This document shows, piece after piece, positions 8,693 through 17,760 of a stretch of DNA of 64,000 bases (its first letter is position 1; each line of letters begins with the position of its first letter). Source of the stretch: Crossiella sp. CA-258035 (GTDB lineage Bacteria; Actinomycetota; Actinomycetes; Mycobacteriales; Pseudonocardiaceae); assembly GCF_030064675.1 (NCBI RefSeq), contig NZ_CP116413.1, forward strand, positions 26,001-90,000, given 5' to 3'. The position numbers were made by a program, and so were the translations under genes. The notes under the pieces are model-generated. The model was given only the letters and a program-made list of their open reading frames with translations, was not told where the DNA came from and searched no databases.

Positions 8693-8710
8693 TACTGGGC
8701 GGAGGCAACG

Positions 8711-10009
8711 GTGACCGACTTCGTGTGGGGGGTGGCCACCTCCGCGTACCAGATCGAGGGTGCCGTAACCGCGGGCGGCCGGGGGAGGTCCACGTGGGAC
8801 ACCTTCAGCGCCACTCCGGGAAAGACCCGTTCAGGTGAGACCGGCGCGCAGGCCTGCGACCACTACCACCGCTATCCCGAGGACGTCGCGCTCATGCGCG
8901 AGCTCGGCGTGGACAGCTACCGGTTCTCCGTGGCCTGGCCGCGGATCCAGCCGGACGGCCGCACGCTCAACCGGGCCGGCCTCGGCTTCTACGACCGGCT
9001 GATCGACACCCTGTGCGCGGCCGGCATCGCGCCGATGGCCACGCTCTACCACTGGGACACCCCGCAGGCGGTGGAGGACGAGGGCGGCTGGCTCAACCGG
9101 GACACCGCGGCCCGCTTCGCCGACTACGCCGCGGTGCTGGCCGAGGCATTCGCCGACCGGGTGGCGATGTGGGTGCCGCTCAACGAGCCCGCGATGATCA
9201 CCCTGCTCGGCTACGGCCTCGGCCAGCACGCGCCGGGCCAGGCCCTGCTCTTCGACGCGCTGCCTACCGCGCACCACCAGCTGCTCGCGCACGGCCTCGC
9301 GGTCCGGGCGCTGCGGGCCGGCGGCGCGGGGCTGATCGGCACCGCCAACAACCACACCCCGGTCTGGGCCGCCGACGACCGGCCGGAGACGCTGGCCGCG
9401 GCCGCCGCCTACGACGCGCTGCACAACCGGCTCTTCGCCGACCCGATCCTGCTGGGCACCTCGCCGGCACACCTGCCCGGCTTCGAGATCCCGGCCGAGG
9501 ACCTGCGGATCATCAGCGAGCCGATCGACTTCTACGGGGTCAACTACTACAACCCGACCCGGATCGGCGCGCCCGCCGAGGGCAACCCGCTGCCGTTCGA
9601 GCTGGGCGAGATCGCCGAGCACCCGGCCACGCTGATGGGCTCGCCGATCGTGCCGGACGGGCTGCGCGAGCTGCTCGTCCAACTGCGGGAGAGCTACGGC
9701 GAGGCGCTGCCGCCGGTGTACATCACCGAGAACGGGGCCAGCTTCGCCGAGGACCTCATCGACGGTCAGGTGCACGACCAGCCGCGGATCGACTTCCTGT
9801 CCGCGCACCTGGACTCGCTGCGGGCCGCGATCGGGGCCGGGGTGGACGTGCGTGGCTACTACGTGTGGAGCCTGCTGGACAACTTCGAGTGGGCCGAGGG
9901 CTACGGCCAGCCGTTCGGGCTGGTGCACGTGGACTTCGCCACCCAGCGGCGCACGCCGAAGGACTCCTTCCACTGGCTGCGGGAGCACATCGCGAAGCAG
10001 CGCGGATGA
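8711..10009 (+). CDS. GH1 family beta-glucosidase
   Basis: Retaining glycoside hydrolase that removes terminal beta-D-glucosyl (or related) units from short oligosaccharides or glucosides. 432 residues, full family length, with no signal peptide, so intracellular. Family signatures: N-terminal FVWGVATSAYQIEG, TLYHWDTPQ, acid/base Glu159 in PLNEP, nucleophile Glu340 in YITENGASF, and C-terminal WSLLDNFEWAEGY. The GTG start has GGAGG five bases upstream. The MFS transporter begins three bases after the stop, suggesting uptake and hydrolysis of a glucoside in one operon, probably under the adjacent TetR. Confidence 0.95.
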   Translation: MTDFVWGVATSAYQIEGAVTAGGRGRSTWDTFSATPGKTRSGETGAQACDHYHRYPEDVALMRELGVDSYRFSVAWPRIQPDGRTLNRAGLGFYDRLIDTLCAAGIAPMATLYHWDTPQAVEDEGGWLNRDTAARFADYAAVLAEAFADRVAMWVPLNEPAMITLLGYGLGQHAPGQALLFDALPTAHHQLLAHGLAVRALRAGGAGLIGTANNHTPVWAADDRPETLAAAAAYDALHNRLFADPILLGTSPAHLPGFEIPAEDLRIISEPIDFYGVNYYNPTRIGAPAEGNPLPFELGEIAEHPATLMGSPIVPDGLRELLVQLRESYGEALPPVYITENGASFAEDLIDGQVHDQPRIDFLSAHLDSLRAAIGAGVDVRGYYVWSLLDNFEWAEGYGQPFGLVHVDFATQRRTPKDSFHWLREHIAKQRG

Positions 10010-10012
10010 CCG

Positions 10013-11221
10013 GTGACGCCCCGGCAGCGGGTCGGCGGCGGCTGGATCGGCCTGCTCACGCTGGCCAACCTCGGGGTGTGGGCGGCCTTCTTCGGACCGC
10101 TCAACCTGCTGCTCGGCCAGCAGGCGGCCGCCTTCGCGCCCGGTCAGAAGGAAGCCGTGCTCGCGCTGGTCACCGGCCTCGGCGCGGCGGTGTCGGTGGT
10201 GGCCAACCCACTGGCCGGGGCGCTGTCCGACCGCACCAGGGGGCGGTTCGGGCGGCGGCACCCGTGGACCGTGGGTGGCGCGCTGCTCGGCGCCGCCGCG
10301 CTGCTCCTGCTCGCCGCCGCGCCGAACGTGCTGGTCATGGCGATCGGCTGGTGCCTGGTGCAGGCCGCGGTGAACGCCGCGCTGGCCGCGCTGACCGCCG
10401 AGGTGCCCGACCACGTGCCGGTGCGCCAGCGCGGGGTGGTCGGCGGCTGGGTCGGGCTGGCCCAGATGGTCGGCGTGCTCGGTGGCACCGCGCTGGCCAC
10501 CGCGCTGGGCGGCATCCAATGGGGTTACCTCGGATGTGCGACGTTGCTCGTCGCCGGTGTGCTGCCGTTCGTCGTGCGCAGCCGGGACGAGGTGCTGCTC
10601 GCCAAGCCGCCAGTTCAGCCGGGCCGAACTCTGGCCAGGTTCTGGATCTCGCCCCGGCGGCACCCGGACTTCGGCTGGGCCTGGCTGACCCGGTTCCTGC
10701 TCAACCTCGGCAACGCCTTCGGCACCCTCTACCTGCTGTTCTTCCTCACCGACGGGGTGCGGCACGCCGATCCCGGCACCGGCGTGCTGGTCCTGACCTC
10801 GGTCTACGCGGTGAGCATGCTGGCCACCACGGTGCTGGCCGGCCGGTGGTCGGACCGGGCAGGACGACGAAAGGTCTTCGTCACCTGGGCCTCGGTGGTG
10901 ATGGCGGCCGCGCTGGCGGTGCTGGCGATCTGGCCGGTGTGGCCCGCGGTGCTGGCGGCTACCGTGGTGCTCGGGCTCGGCTTCGGCGTCTACACCTCGG
11001 TGGACTTCGCGCTGCTCACCGAGGTGCTGCCGGCCGAACAGGACCGGGCGAAGGACCTGGGCGTGATCAACATCGCCTCGGCGCTGCCCCAGGTGCTGGC
11101 GCCCGCGGTGGCCGCGCCGGTGCTGGCCAACTTCGGCGGCTACCCCGCGCTCTACGCGTTGGCCGCCGGGGTCACCCTGCTCGGCGGCGTGCTGGTCAGC
11201 CGGATCCGCGGGGTCGCGTGA
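10013..11221 (+). CDS. MFS transporter, first of three tandem paralogues
   Basis: Twelve-helix secondary transporter, 402 residues, probably importing the glucoside cleaved by the GH1 enzyme (inference from context). It has the loop signature ALSDRTRGRFGRRHPW between TM2 and TM3 and a second copy GRWSDRAGRRKVF between TM8 and TM9. ISPRRHPDFGWAWLTRFLL and EQDRAKDLGVINIA are shared with the next two genes. The GTG start lies three bases after the GH1 stop, so it is likely translated by coupling. This family resembles SLC45/GPH-type sugar carriers, but the substrate cannot be read from sequence. Confidence 0.9.
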   Translation: MTPRQRVGGGWIGLLTLANLGVWAAFFGPLNLLLGQQAAAFAPGQKEAVLALVTGLGAAVSVVANPLAGALSDRTRGRFGRRHPWTVGGALLGAAALLLLAAAPNVLVMAIGWCLVQAAVNAALAALTAEVPDHVPVRQRGVVGGWVGLAQMVGVLGGTALATALGGIQWGYLGCATLLVAGVLPFVVRSRDEVLLAKPPVQPGRTLARFWISPRRHPDFGWAWLTRFLLNLGNAFGTLYLLFFLTDGVRHADPGTGVLVLTSVYAVSMLATTVLAGRWSDRAGRRKVFVTWASVVMAAALAVLAIWPVWPAVLAATVVLGLGFGVYTSVDFALLTEVLPAEQDRAKDLGVINIASALPQVLAPAVAAPVLANFGGYPALYALAAGVTLLGGVLVSRIRGVA

Positions 11222-11335
11222 CAACCAGGTAACCGTTCGGGCAATCGCACTACAGATTCCTTGTTCTGCCTGTTCACAGGCCCCTCGTCTTCCTAGTGTG
11301 CAGCGGTCGGCGCAGTTGCAACTGGGGGGCCACCC

Positions 11336-12565
11336 ATGACAACGATCGCACCGGAGTCCCTGGTCGAACCCGAGCGCAAGGTCGGACCGGCCTGGATCGG
11401 CGCGCTCACCGCGGCCACGCTCGGGGTCTGGATCGTCTACTTCGGACCGACCGTGCTGCTGCTGCCGATGCAGGCCGCGCACGCCGCGCCGGAGGACAAG
11501 GAGAACAGCCTCGGGCTGATCACCGGCGTGGGCTCGCTGGTGCTGATGGCCGCGCACATCTTCTTCGGACTGCTCTCCGACCGGACCACCTCGAAGTTCG
11601 GCCCGCGCAAGCCGTGGATCGTGACCGGGGTGGCCATCTCGGCGGCCAGCATGCTGCTGCTCAGCCAGCAGGACACGGTCACCGGCCTGCTGCTGGGCTG
11701 GTGCCTGGTGCAGCTGGGCTCGGCCGCGGCCTTCGCCGGACTGCTCGCCGCGCTGCCCGACCACGTGCCCACCACCCAGCGCGGCATGATGAGCGGGCTG
11801 ATCGGCCTGGCCCAGGCAGGCGGCTCGCTGGTGGGCAACCTGGTGATCGTCTCCACCCCGGACCCGCTCAGCGGCTACGGCCTGTGCGCGCTGCTGCTGA
11901 TCCTGCTGGTGCTGCCGTTCCTGCTGATCAACCGGGATCCGGTGCTGCCGCCGGGACGCCGCCCGGTGCTGCGTTCGCTGTGGATCTCCCCGCGCAGGCA
12001 CGGCGACTTCCTGTGGGCGATCGCCAGCCAGTCGCTGATCACCATCAGCTACGTGCTGGGCAGCCTGTACACCCTGTTCTTCCTGGCCGACGTGCTCAGG
12101 CACGAGGACCCGGAGGGCGGCACCGCGCTGGCCTCGACCATCACCACGGTGGGCGTGGTGGTCGCCGCGGCGGTCTTCGGCCACCTCTCCGACCGGCTGG
12201 GCAGGCGCAAGCTGTTCGCGGTGCTGGCAGGCGTGCTGATGGCGGCGTCCTCGGCGATCCTGGTGGTCAACCCGACCTGGGAGCTGTTCGTGCTCAGCTC
12301 GGTGCTGCTGGGCGCCGGTCTCGGCGTGGCCAACTCGGTGGACCTGGCCATCACCAGCGAGGTGCTGCCCAGCCCGAACGACCGGGCCAAGGACCTGGGC
12401 GTGAACAACATCAGCAAGTCGCTGCCGCAGTTCATCGCGCCGGTGCTGGCCGCCCCGCTGCTCTCCGGCGCGGACGGCTCCGGCTACTCGATGATCTTCC
12501 TGCTGTCCGCGGTCACCGCGCTGGCCGGTGGTCTGCTCGCGCTCAAGATCCGCGGGGTCCGGTGA
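11336..12565 (+). CDS. MFS transporter, second tandem paralogue
   Basis: 409-residue twelve-helix carrier closely related to its neighbours: LLSDRTTSKFGPRKPW, WISPRRHGDFLWAIASQS and NDRAKDLGVNNISKSLPQ occupy the same positions. A 114-bp gap separates it from the first copy and a GGGGGG ribosome site precedes the ATG. The gap could hold its own promoter, but I see no strong -35/-10 pair. The stop codon overlaps the GTG of the third paralogue (GTGA). Substrate unknown. Confidence 0.9.
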   Translation: MTTIAPESLVEPERKVGPAWIGALTAATLGVWIVYFGPTVLLLPMQAAHAAPEDKENSLGLITGVGSLVLMAAHIFFGLLSDRTTSKFGPRKPWIVTGVAISAASMLLLSQQDTVTGLLLGWCLVQLGSAAAFAGLLAALPDHVPTTQRGMMSGLIGLAQAGGSLVGNLVIVSTPDPLSGYGLCALLLILLVLPFLLINRDPVLPPGRRPVLRSLWISPRRHGDFLWAIASQSLITISYVLGSLYTLFFLADVLRHEDPEGGTALASTITTVGVVVAAAVFGHLSDRLGRRKLFAVLAGVLMAASSAILVVNPTWELFVLSSVLLGAGLGVANSVDLAITSEVLPSPNDRAKDLGVNNISKSLPQFIAPVLAAPLLSGADGSGYSMIFLLSAVTALAGGLLALKIRGVR

Positions 12566-13801
12566 CCTCGACGATCCCGGACGCGCTCGCTGAGCCGGTC
12601 CAGCGGGTCCGCGCGGGCTGGATCGCCGCGCTGGCCGTGGGCATGGTCGGGGTGTGGGCGGTGCACTCCGGGCCGGTGCAGGTGCTGCTGCTGGTCCAGG
12701 CCGAGCAGTTCGCGCCCGCGCACAAGGAGGGCCTGTTCGGGCTGACCACCGCGGTCGGCGGCCTGTTCGGCATGGTCGCCACCATCCTGGTCGGCTTCGC
12801 CTCCGACCGGACCACCTCCCGGTTCGGCAGGCGGCGGCCGTGGGTGCTGGCCTCGGCGGTGCTCGGCGCGATCAGCCTGCTGGCGCTGGCTGGCGCGGGC
12901 AGCGCGGCGGTGATGATCGTGGCCTGGTGCGGGGTGCAGACCGCCTTCGGCGGCATGCTGGCCGCGCTGCTGGCCGCGATCCCGGACCGGGTGCCGGTGG
13001 CCCAGCGCGGGCTGGTCGGCGGCTGGGTCGGGCTCGGCCAGACCGTCGGCGCGCTGGCCGGCGCGCTGGTGGCCACCACGGTCAAGCCCGCGTTCAGCGG
13101 CTACCTCGCGCTCGCCGTGCTGCTGCTGGCCTGCGCGCTGCCGTTCACCCTGCGCACCGCCGAGTCGGTGCTGCGGCCGGACCAGCGGCCGCCCGGCGGG
13201 CTGGCCGAGGTGCTGCGCGGGTTCGCCATCTCGCCGCGGCGGCACCCGGACTTCGCCTGGGCGCTGCTCAACCGGCTGCTGGTCACCCGGCTTCGTGCTG
13301 GGCACCCTCTACACGCTCTACCTGCTGCAGGACGTGCTGCACCGGGCGGACCCGCACGCGGACCTGCTGCTGCTCAACCTGCTGAACGCGGCGATCATGG
13401 TGCCGGCCGCGGTGCTCGCGGGCGGCCTGTCCGACCGGGCGGGCAAGCGGCGGGTCTTCATCTTCGTGGCCGCGCTGGCGGTCACGCTGTCCTCGGCCAT
13501 GCTGGTGGTGACCATCAGCTGGCCGGTGCTGGTGATCAGCGCGGCGGTGCTGGCCGCTTCCTACGGCGCGTTCATCGCGGTGGACACCGCCCTGCTCACC
13601 GAGGTGCTGCCGGCTGCCGAGCACCGGGCCAAGGACCTGGGCATCGTCAACCTGGCGCACGGCCTGCCGCAGGTCCTCGCCCCACTTCTGGCCACGCCGA
13701 TCCTGGCCGGTTTCGGCGGTTACCCAGGTTTGTTCGCGGTGTCCGCGGCGCTGTCGCTCATCGGCGCATTCGTGATCTTCAAAATCCGCCGGGTGCCCTG
13801 A
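12562..13801 (+). pseudogene. MFS transporter, third paralogue, disrupted by a +1 frameshift
   Basis: The first 240 or so codons (from GTG 12562) align with the two preceding transporters, including FASDRTTSRFGRRRPW and ISPRRHPDFAWALLNRLL. The reading then goes out of frame, and the homologous C-terminal half continues in another frame from about 13289 (GFVLGTLYTLYLLQDV, GLSDRAGKRRVF, EHRAKDLGIVNLAHGLPQ). One extra C in the CCC at 13286-13288 explains it: removing it restores LLVTGFVLGTLYTLY and a normal 412-residue protein. It may be a recent pseudogene, a phase-variable site, or a sequencing error. The short homopolymer makes a read error quite possible. Confidence 0.88.
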
Positions 13802-13840
13802 GGAATTTCACTCCAACGAGTGGCGGGCCGGAAATTCGAA

Positions 13841-13885
13841 ACCCCTCGAGTGGTCTGCGCGGGAGGGGCAGACCACCCGAGGGGT
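13841..13885. terminator. Strong hairpin terminator after the MFS genes
   Basis: 18-bp stem with one mismatch: ACCCCTCGAGTGGTCTGC pairs with GCAGACCACCCGAGGGGT across a 9-nt loop. It starts 40 bp after the third transporter. There is no T-run on either side. Confidence 0.65.
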
Positions 13886-13896
13886 GGCTTGGGAAT

Positions 13897-13949
13897 CCGC
13901 GGACCGGTGCCGGTCGGGGGGAGGGGAGTGCATCAGCACCGGCCCGCGG
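13897..13949. repeat. Spaced inverted repeat downstream of the terminator
   Basis: CCGCGGACCGGTGC (13897-13910) and GCACCGGCCCGCGG (13936-13949) are complementary with one mismatch around a 25-nt loop rich in G. It could be a second terminator or a structured RNA end. The rest of 13802-14108 holds no gene that I can support. Confidence 0.5.
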
Positions 13950-14108
13950 AAGTCGCTGTTTTGTTGTGCATCAACCAGAACTGGCACGGCGGTCCGGCCC
14001 GGAGCGGTCGGGGGTTCGCCCGGCCCGGACCACCGGCCACATGACGGCTGCCGCGGCTGACCCGGTTCGGGGAAGAGCCCGAGGGCCGCGAGAGACGTCA
14101 GTCCCTGG

Positions 14109-14426
14109 TCAGGACACCTTCGCTGAGCGGAGGTGCCGGGCAGGACGTGGGGCGAGGCCGCCGGCCACGAGGTGCTCGTACGCCGCGCGCCACACCGAAC
14201 ACGGTGCCTTCTGCTGGCGCCAGCGGGTCGAGCACTCGGGGCAGTTGCCGCGGTCATCGGGTTCGTGAGCAGCGAGCATCGCGCGCCAGCCCTCAGTGAG
14301 CCTGGGCAGCTCGGAACGCGCGACGGACAGCAGGGACGGGGCGTCGGCGCGGTTGGCCAGCTCGGTAAGCATGTCGAGCCGTTCCCAGACCGCGTTGCGC
14401 AGCACCTGACCCAGAATCTCGTCCAC
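14109..14426 (-). CDS. Small hypothetical protein with possible zinc-binding Cys/His motif
   Basis: 105 residues, of an actinomycete type that I recognise only as a conserved hypothetical. It begins MDEILGQVLRNAVWERLDMLTELA and has a Cys-His arrangement HEPDDRGNCPECSTRW followed by CSVW, suggesting a small zinc-stabilised fold. No signal peptide or membrane segment. It follows the 74-residue gene at 14439 by 12 bp and is probably co-transcribed with it, divergent from the XRE-TPR regulator. Confidence 0.72.
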   Translation of the reverse strand: MDEILGQVLRNAVWERLDMLTELANRADAPSLLSVARSELPRLTEGWRAMLAAHEPDDRGNCPECSTRWRQQKAPCSVWRAAYEHLVAGGLAPRPARHLRSAKVS

Positions 14427-14438
14427 CTGACGTCACCG

Positions 14439-14663
14439 TCACCTTCCCGCCTGGTCGGCGGCCTCGCGCAGAGCTGTCTTGAGCTGGCCAACCTGTCCAG
14501 CCGACAGCACTGCGGTCTCGCCGGGAGGCCCGACGAGGAGAACCCTGTCTCGGTCAACGAGCACGGTGAGGAATCGACGCCGGTTGACCGAGTCGCGGCA
14601 ACTCACCCGCCACCAGCGCCGCCGGCCGCCCGCGCTCTGCCACGGCGCCGGGAGCTGACCCAT
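14439..14663 (-). CDS. Small conserved hypothetical protein (74 aa)
   Basis: 74 residues from ATG 14663, chosen because GGAG sits 8 bp upstream and the upstream extension of the frame looks non-coding. The sequence contains RRRWWRVSCRDSVNRRRFLTVLVD followed by VLLVGPPGETAVLSAGQVGQLKTALREAA, a compact beta-rich fold with a C-terminal helix. Such proteins commonly lie beside XRE-type regulators in actinomycetes. That adjacency, reminiscent of regulator plus small-protein pairs, is context only. Function unknown. Confidence 0.68.
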   Translation of the reverse strand: MGQLPAPWQSAGGRRRWWRVSCRDSVNRRRFLTVLVDRDRVLLVGPPGETAVLSAGQVGQLKTALREAADQAGR

Positions 14664-14930
14664 GGGGCCTGCTCCGTCGCCTGAGGCAACGCTTGGTGAC
14701 TCGGTCAACGCCACGGTTCCGACTTCCCTCCGTGCTCGATCCCTTACCGAAACTAAGATTGGGCCGAGTCGAACCAGAACGGGGAGTTCCAGCGCCGATC
14801 GGTGTGAGTGACACGGTGAGCGGTAGGCCAAGTTCAGTCGGGCCGATCAGCCTCACCGATGGGGACTTCACCACTGCCGCGAACTGCCCTTACTCTGCGC
14901 TTGACGCCCAGCGGACCGTAAGGGGGCGCA

Positions 14931-16331
14931 ATGGACACCATCGGATCCCAGCCACCGCTCGTTACCCCAGACACCTGGGAGCAACGGGAGATGCGGGACG
15001 CCTTGGCCGCCCGGGACATCAGCACGGTGTACCGGCTACTTCGGCGCGTGGGGGTGTCACAGCGCCAGATCGCGGCCAGCACCGGGCAGTCACAGTCCGA
15101 GGTGTCGGAGATCCTCAAGGGTCGCCAGGTCATGGCGTATGACGTGCTGGCCCGGATCGCCGACGGGCTCCAGGTACCGCGCGGCTACATGGGTCTCGCC
15201 TACGACGGAGCCACCGCAGTCCGGGTGGTCGGCGTCGCCGATGACCCCCTGTCCGAGGAGGATGAGTCGGTGAAGCGGAGGAGGTTCCTTCAGCACGCCG
15301 CTTCCGTGACCATGGGTGTGGTGACCATGCCGGGCGACCCCGGCCAGTGGATCACTTCCGTGGCACAGACCCCGGCCAGGGAGAAGATCGGCAAGACCGA
15401 CGTCATGCAGGTCGAGGCCGCGACCAAGGCCCTGCGCGCGCTGGACTACCAGTACGGCGGCGGAACCTGCCGGGACGCGGTGATCGCCCAGCTGTCCTGG
15501 GCCGAGCAGCTGCTGCGGGCCGACGCGATCGACCCGGTGCGCAGGCGACTGCGGCTGGCCCTGGCCGACCTGCACAGCCTGGCCGGCTGGACCTCGTTCG
15601 ACACCGGCATGCTCGACCCGGCGCGCAACCACTTCGGCAAGGCGCTGGAGTACGCCAAGCAGTGCGAGAAGAACGACCTGGTGGCCAACATCCTGTACCG
15701 GATGGGCCGGGTCTACCTGCACTACGACGAGCCCAACGACGCGCTCAAGCTGTTCCAGCTGGGCCAGTTGGCCGCGCAGGACTCCGGTTCCGCGCTGACG
15801 GTGGCCGTGCTGTGCGCGAACGAGGCGTGGGCCTACGCGATGATGGGCATGCGCGAGCAGGCGATGAAGATGGTCGGCCGGACCAAGGACGAGTTCGCCC
15901 GCGCCGACTTCGAGCACGCGCCGGAGTGGGTGCGCTTCTTCACCGTCAACGACCTGCACGGGATGATCGGCTCGGTGCACCACTCGCTGGCCGCCAACGA
16001 CGACTTCCGCGCCAAGCACGCTCCGCTGGCCGTCGCCGAGCTGGTCAAGTGCACCCAGGGCTACGAGTCGGACATGAAGCGCACGCACGTGTTCGGGCTG
16101 AGCATGCTGGCGGCCAACCACATCCGCTCCGGCGACGTGAGCGAGGGGCTGCGGGTCGGCCGGGTCGCCTACTCCATGGGCGAGGGCGTCAACTCGGTCC
16201 GGGTGGCCGACCGCATGATCGACATCCAGGAGGAGTCGGAGCGGTACAAGCACATCGCCGAGGCCAAGGACCTCGCCGAGGAGGTCCGCCAGTTTCGGAT
16301 TCGCACCGGATCCCCGCAGAAACGACCATGA
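14931..16331 (+). CDS. XRE-family HTH regulator with TPR-like C-terminal domain
   Basis: 466-residue predicted DNA-binding regulator. The helix-turn-helix spans about residues 28-85 (VGVSQRQIAASTGQSQSEVSEILKG). A linker carries a KRRRF-containing segment near residue 113. From about residue 150 there is an all-helical repeat region (for example ARNHFGKALEYAKQ, ANILYRMGRVYLHYDEP, AVLCANEAWAYAMMGM) typical of tetratricopeptide repeats that bind a peptide or partner. The ATG follows GGGGG. Its 267-bp upstream region is shared with the two small minus-strand genes. The next gene starts one base after its stop, so they are likely an operon. Confidence 0.87.
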   Translation: MDTIGSQPPLVTPDTWEQREMRDALAARDISTVYRLLRRVGVSQRQIAASTGQSQSEVSEILKGRQVMAYDVLARIADGLQVPRGYMGLAYDGATAVRVVGVADDPLSEEDESVKRRRFLQHAASVTMGVVTMPGDPGQWITSVAQTPAREKIGKTDVMQVEAATKALRALDYQYGGGTCRDAVIAQLSWAEQLLRADAIDPVRRRLRLALADLHSLAGWTSFDTGMLDPARNHFGKALEYAKQCEKNDLVANILYRMGRVYLHYDEPNDALKLFQLGQLAAQDSGSALTVAVLCANEAWAYAMMGMREQAMKMVGRTKDEFARADFEHAPEWVRFFTVNDLHGMIGSVHHSLAANDDFRAKHAPLAVAELVKCTQGYESDMKRTHVFGLSMLAANHIRSGDVSEGLRVGRVAYSMGEGVNSVRVADRMIDIQEESERYKHIAEAKDLAEEVRQFRIRTGSPQKRP

Positions 16332-16332
16332 C

Positions 16333-17244
16333 GTGAACGTTCGGGTTCGCCCCGACGCGGACGGGCGGTACAGCCGTGCCAAGCTCCGGACCGTCCTCGG
16401 GGAGATCTGTGACGCCGCCGGGCTGGACCCGGGCGGCGCGCGGCTGATCCGTTTTGTCAACAACGCGGTGTTCCAGCTGCTGGCGCACCCGGTGGTGGTG
16501 CGCATCGTGCTCTCGCCCTCGCTGCGTTACCGGGCGGACAACGTGGTGCGGGCGGCGAACTGGCTGGCCGAGCACGAGGTGCCCGCGGTCCGGTTGCTGC
16601 CGGGCCTGCCGCAGCCGCTGCACGTCAACGGGCACGTGGCCACGCTCTGGCAGGCGGTGCCCGAGGTGGGGCAGGCCACCGGCTTGGAGCTTGCTCAGCT
16701 GCTCAAACGATTGCATGCGCTGCCCGCGCCGCCGGGGGAGCTGCCGCGCTGGGACCCGCTGGCCGATGTGCGGCGCAGGCTGACCGACGCCGAGGAGTTG
16801 GACGCGGGGGATCGGGAGTTCCTGGAGACCCGGTGCGCGGAGCTCGAGGCCGAGCTGGCCGCGATGGAGTACCACCTGCCGCAGGGCGTGATCCACGGTG
16901 ACGCGCACGTGGGCAACGTGATCAGCACGCCGATCGGCCCGCTGCTGTGCGACCTGGACTCGGTCTGCCTCGGCCCGCGCGAGTGGGACCTGACCCCGCT
17001 GGCGGTCGGCAAACTGCGCTTCCGGCACACCGGTGACCGGTATCGGCAACTCTCCAGGGCCTACGGCTTCGATGTCACGAAGTGGCCAGGTTTCCCGGTG
17101 CTGCGCCAGGTGCGCGAGCTGAAGCTGACCACCGGGGTGCTGTCGATCTTGCGCAGTAACCCGGATGTACGAACCGAGTTGGCCAAACGGATGCAGTCCT
17201 TCCGTTCGGGTGACACCCGGGCCCGCTGGACTCCGCACCGTTAA
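16333..17244 (+). CDS. Aminoglycoside-phosphotransferase-family (APH) kinase
   Basis: 303-residue eukaryotic-like small-molecule kinase fold. The catalytic loop HGDAHVGN and metal-binding DLDS (as CDLDSV) are intact around residues 190-215. The N-terminal lobe is short, and the expected nucleotide-binding lysine is not obvious. In this family members phosphorylate antibiotics, choline, homoserine, sugars or other alcohols; no substrate-specific motif is seen. GTG start one base after the XRE-TPR regulator stop; an ATG at 16328 reads into a stop. A resistance role is not supported by context. Confidence 0.82.
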   Translation: MNVRVRPDADGRYSRAKLRTVLGEICDAAGLDPGGARLIRFVNNAVFQLLAHPVVVRIVLSPSLRYRADNVVRAANWLAEHEVPAVRLLPGLPQPLHVNGHVATLWQAVPEVGQATGLELAQLLKRLHALPAPPGELPRWDPLADVRRRLTDAEELDAGDREFLETRCAELEAELAAMEYHLPQGVIHGDAHVGNVISTPIGPLLCDLDSVCLGPREWDLTPLAVGKLRFRHTGDRYRQLSRAYGFDVTKWPGFPVLRQVRELKLTTGVLSILRSNPDVRTELAKRMQSFRSGDTRARWTPHR

Positions 17245-17351
17245 CCCGTCCGGCGGCCGAACCTGGCCCCCGCTGGCGTATACAGCAGACCCGTATCCTC
17301 CTTCAGAATGAGTTGATCGGTAACGCAATCCTTCTCTAGGACGACAAACGG

Positions 17352-17369
17352 ACGTCAACGGAACGTCAA
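17352..17369. promoter_or_regulatory. Direct repeat with 11-bp period (ACGTCAA)
   Basis: ACGTCAA occurs at 17352-17358 and 17363-17369, one helical turn apart, about 85 bp before the GTG at 17454. Such spacing is typical for OmpR-type or SARP/AfsR-type activators. An IR GTTCG-N5-CGAAC lies closer to the gene (about 17405-17419). Confidence 0.35.
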
Positions 17370-17453
17370 GACTCTCAGTGTGGTCACTCTGGGTGGCAGC
17401 GATGTTCGTGTAGCGAACTTCTTGCTGGGTGCGAGCGCGAAGGGCGGAGAAAC

Positions 17454-17756
17454 GTGTTGAGCTTCTCCACAAAGGGCAAGGCACGGCTGCGCGGGCGTAA
17501 GGCCCTGCGTGCCGCGGAGATGTTGGACGAGGTCGTCGACAACCAGCTTCCGTTGGTGACCGAGCTTTCCGAGACCAGCCGTCGGCGCTCGGCCGACTAC
17601 CTGTCCGAGCTGGTGATGCTCGCGCAGGACTACCGCCACTACGCGGCGGGCTGGATCGACCACGAGGAGCTCCAGCGCCGGGGCAACGCCGCGGTGGCCA
17701 GGCTGGAGCAGCTCAGCCAGGAGCGCAGGGCCGCCGCGCTCACCGAGCTGGAATGA
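17454..17756 (+). CDS. Small charged helical hypothetical protein
   Basis: 100 residues, rich in Arg, Glu, Leu and Ala, predicted almost wholly helical, possibly a coiled coil (LVMLAQDYRHYAAGWIDHEELQRRG, then AVARLEQLSQERRAAALTELE). GTG start with a GGCGGAG site. A 209-bp upstream region holds an 11-bp-period direct repeat. It ends 4 bp from the convergent CopD stop. No family recognised. The isolated, well-promoted location suggests an independently regulated small protein. Confidence 0.75.
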   Translation: MLSFSTKGKARLRGRKALRAAEMLDEVVDNQLPLVTELSETSRRRSADYLSELVMLAQDYRHYAAGWIDHEELQRRGNAAVARLEQLSQERRAAALTELE

Positions 17757-17760
17757 AGTC

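Noticed and set aside
8831..12184. Long minus-strand open frame (over 1100 codons)
   Set aside because: It lies antisense to the glucosidase and MFS genes; its composition is Arg/His/Gln-rich low-information sequence produced by GC-rich codon third positions, with no domain.
16333..17244. Aminoglycoside resistance gene
   Set aside because: The catalytic motifs only show the broad APH fold; the protein lacks the traits of known resistance enzymes and sits with a regulator.
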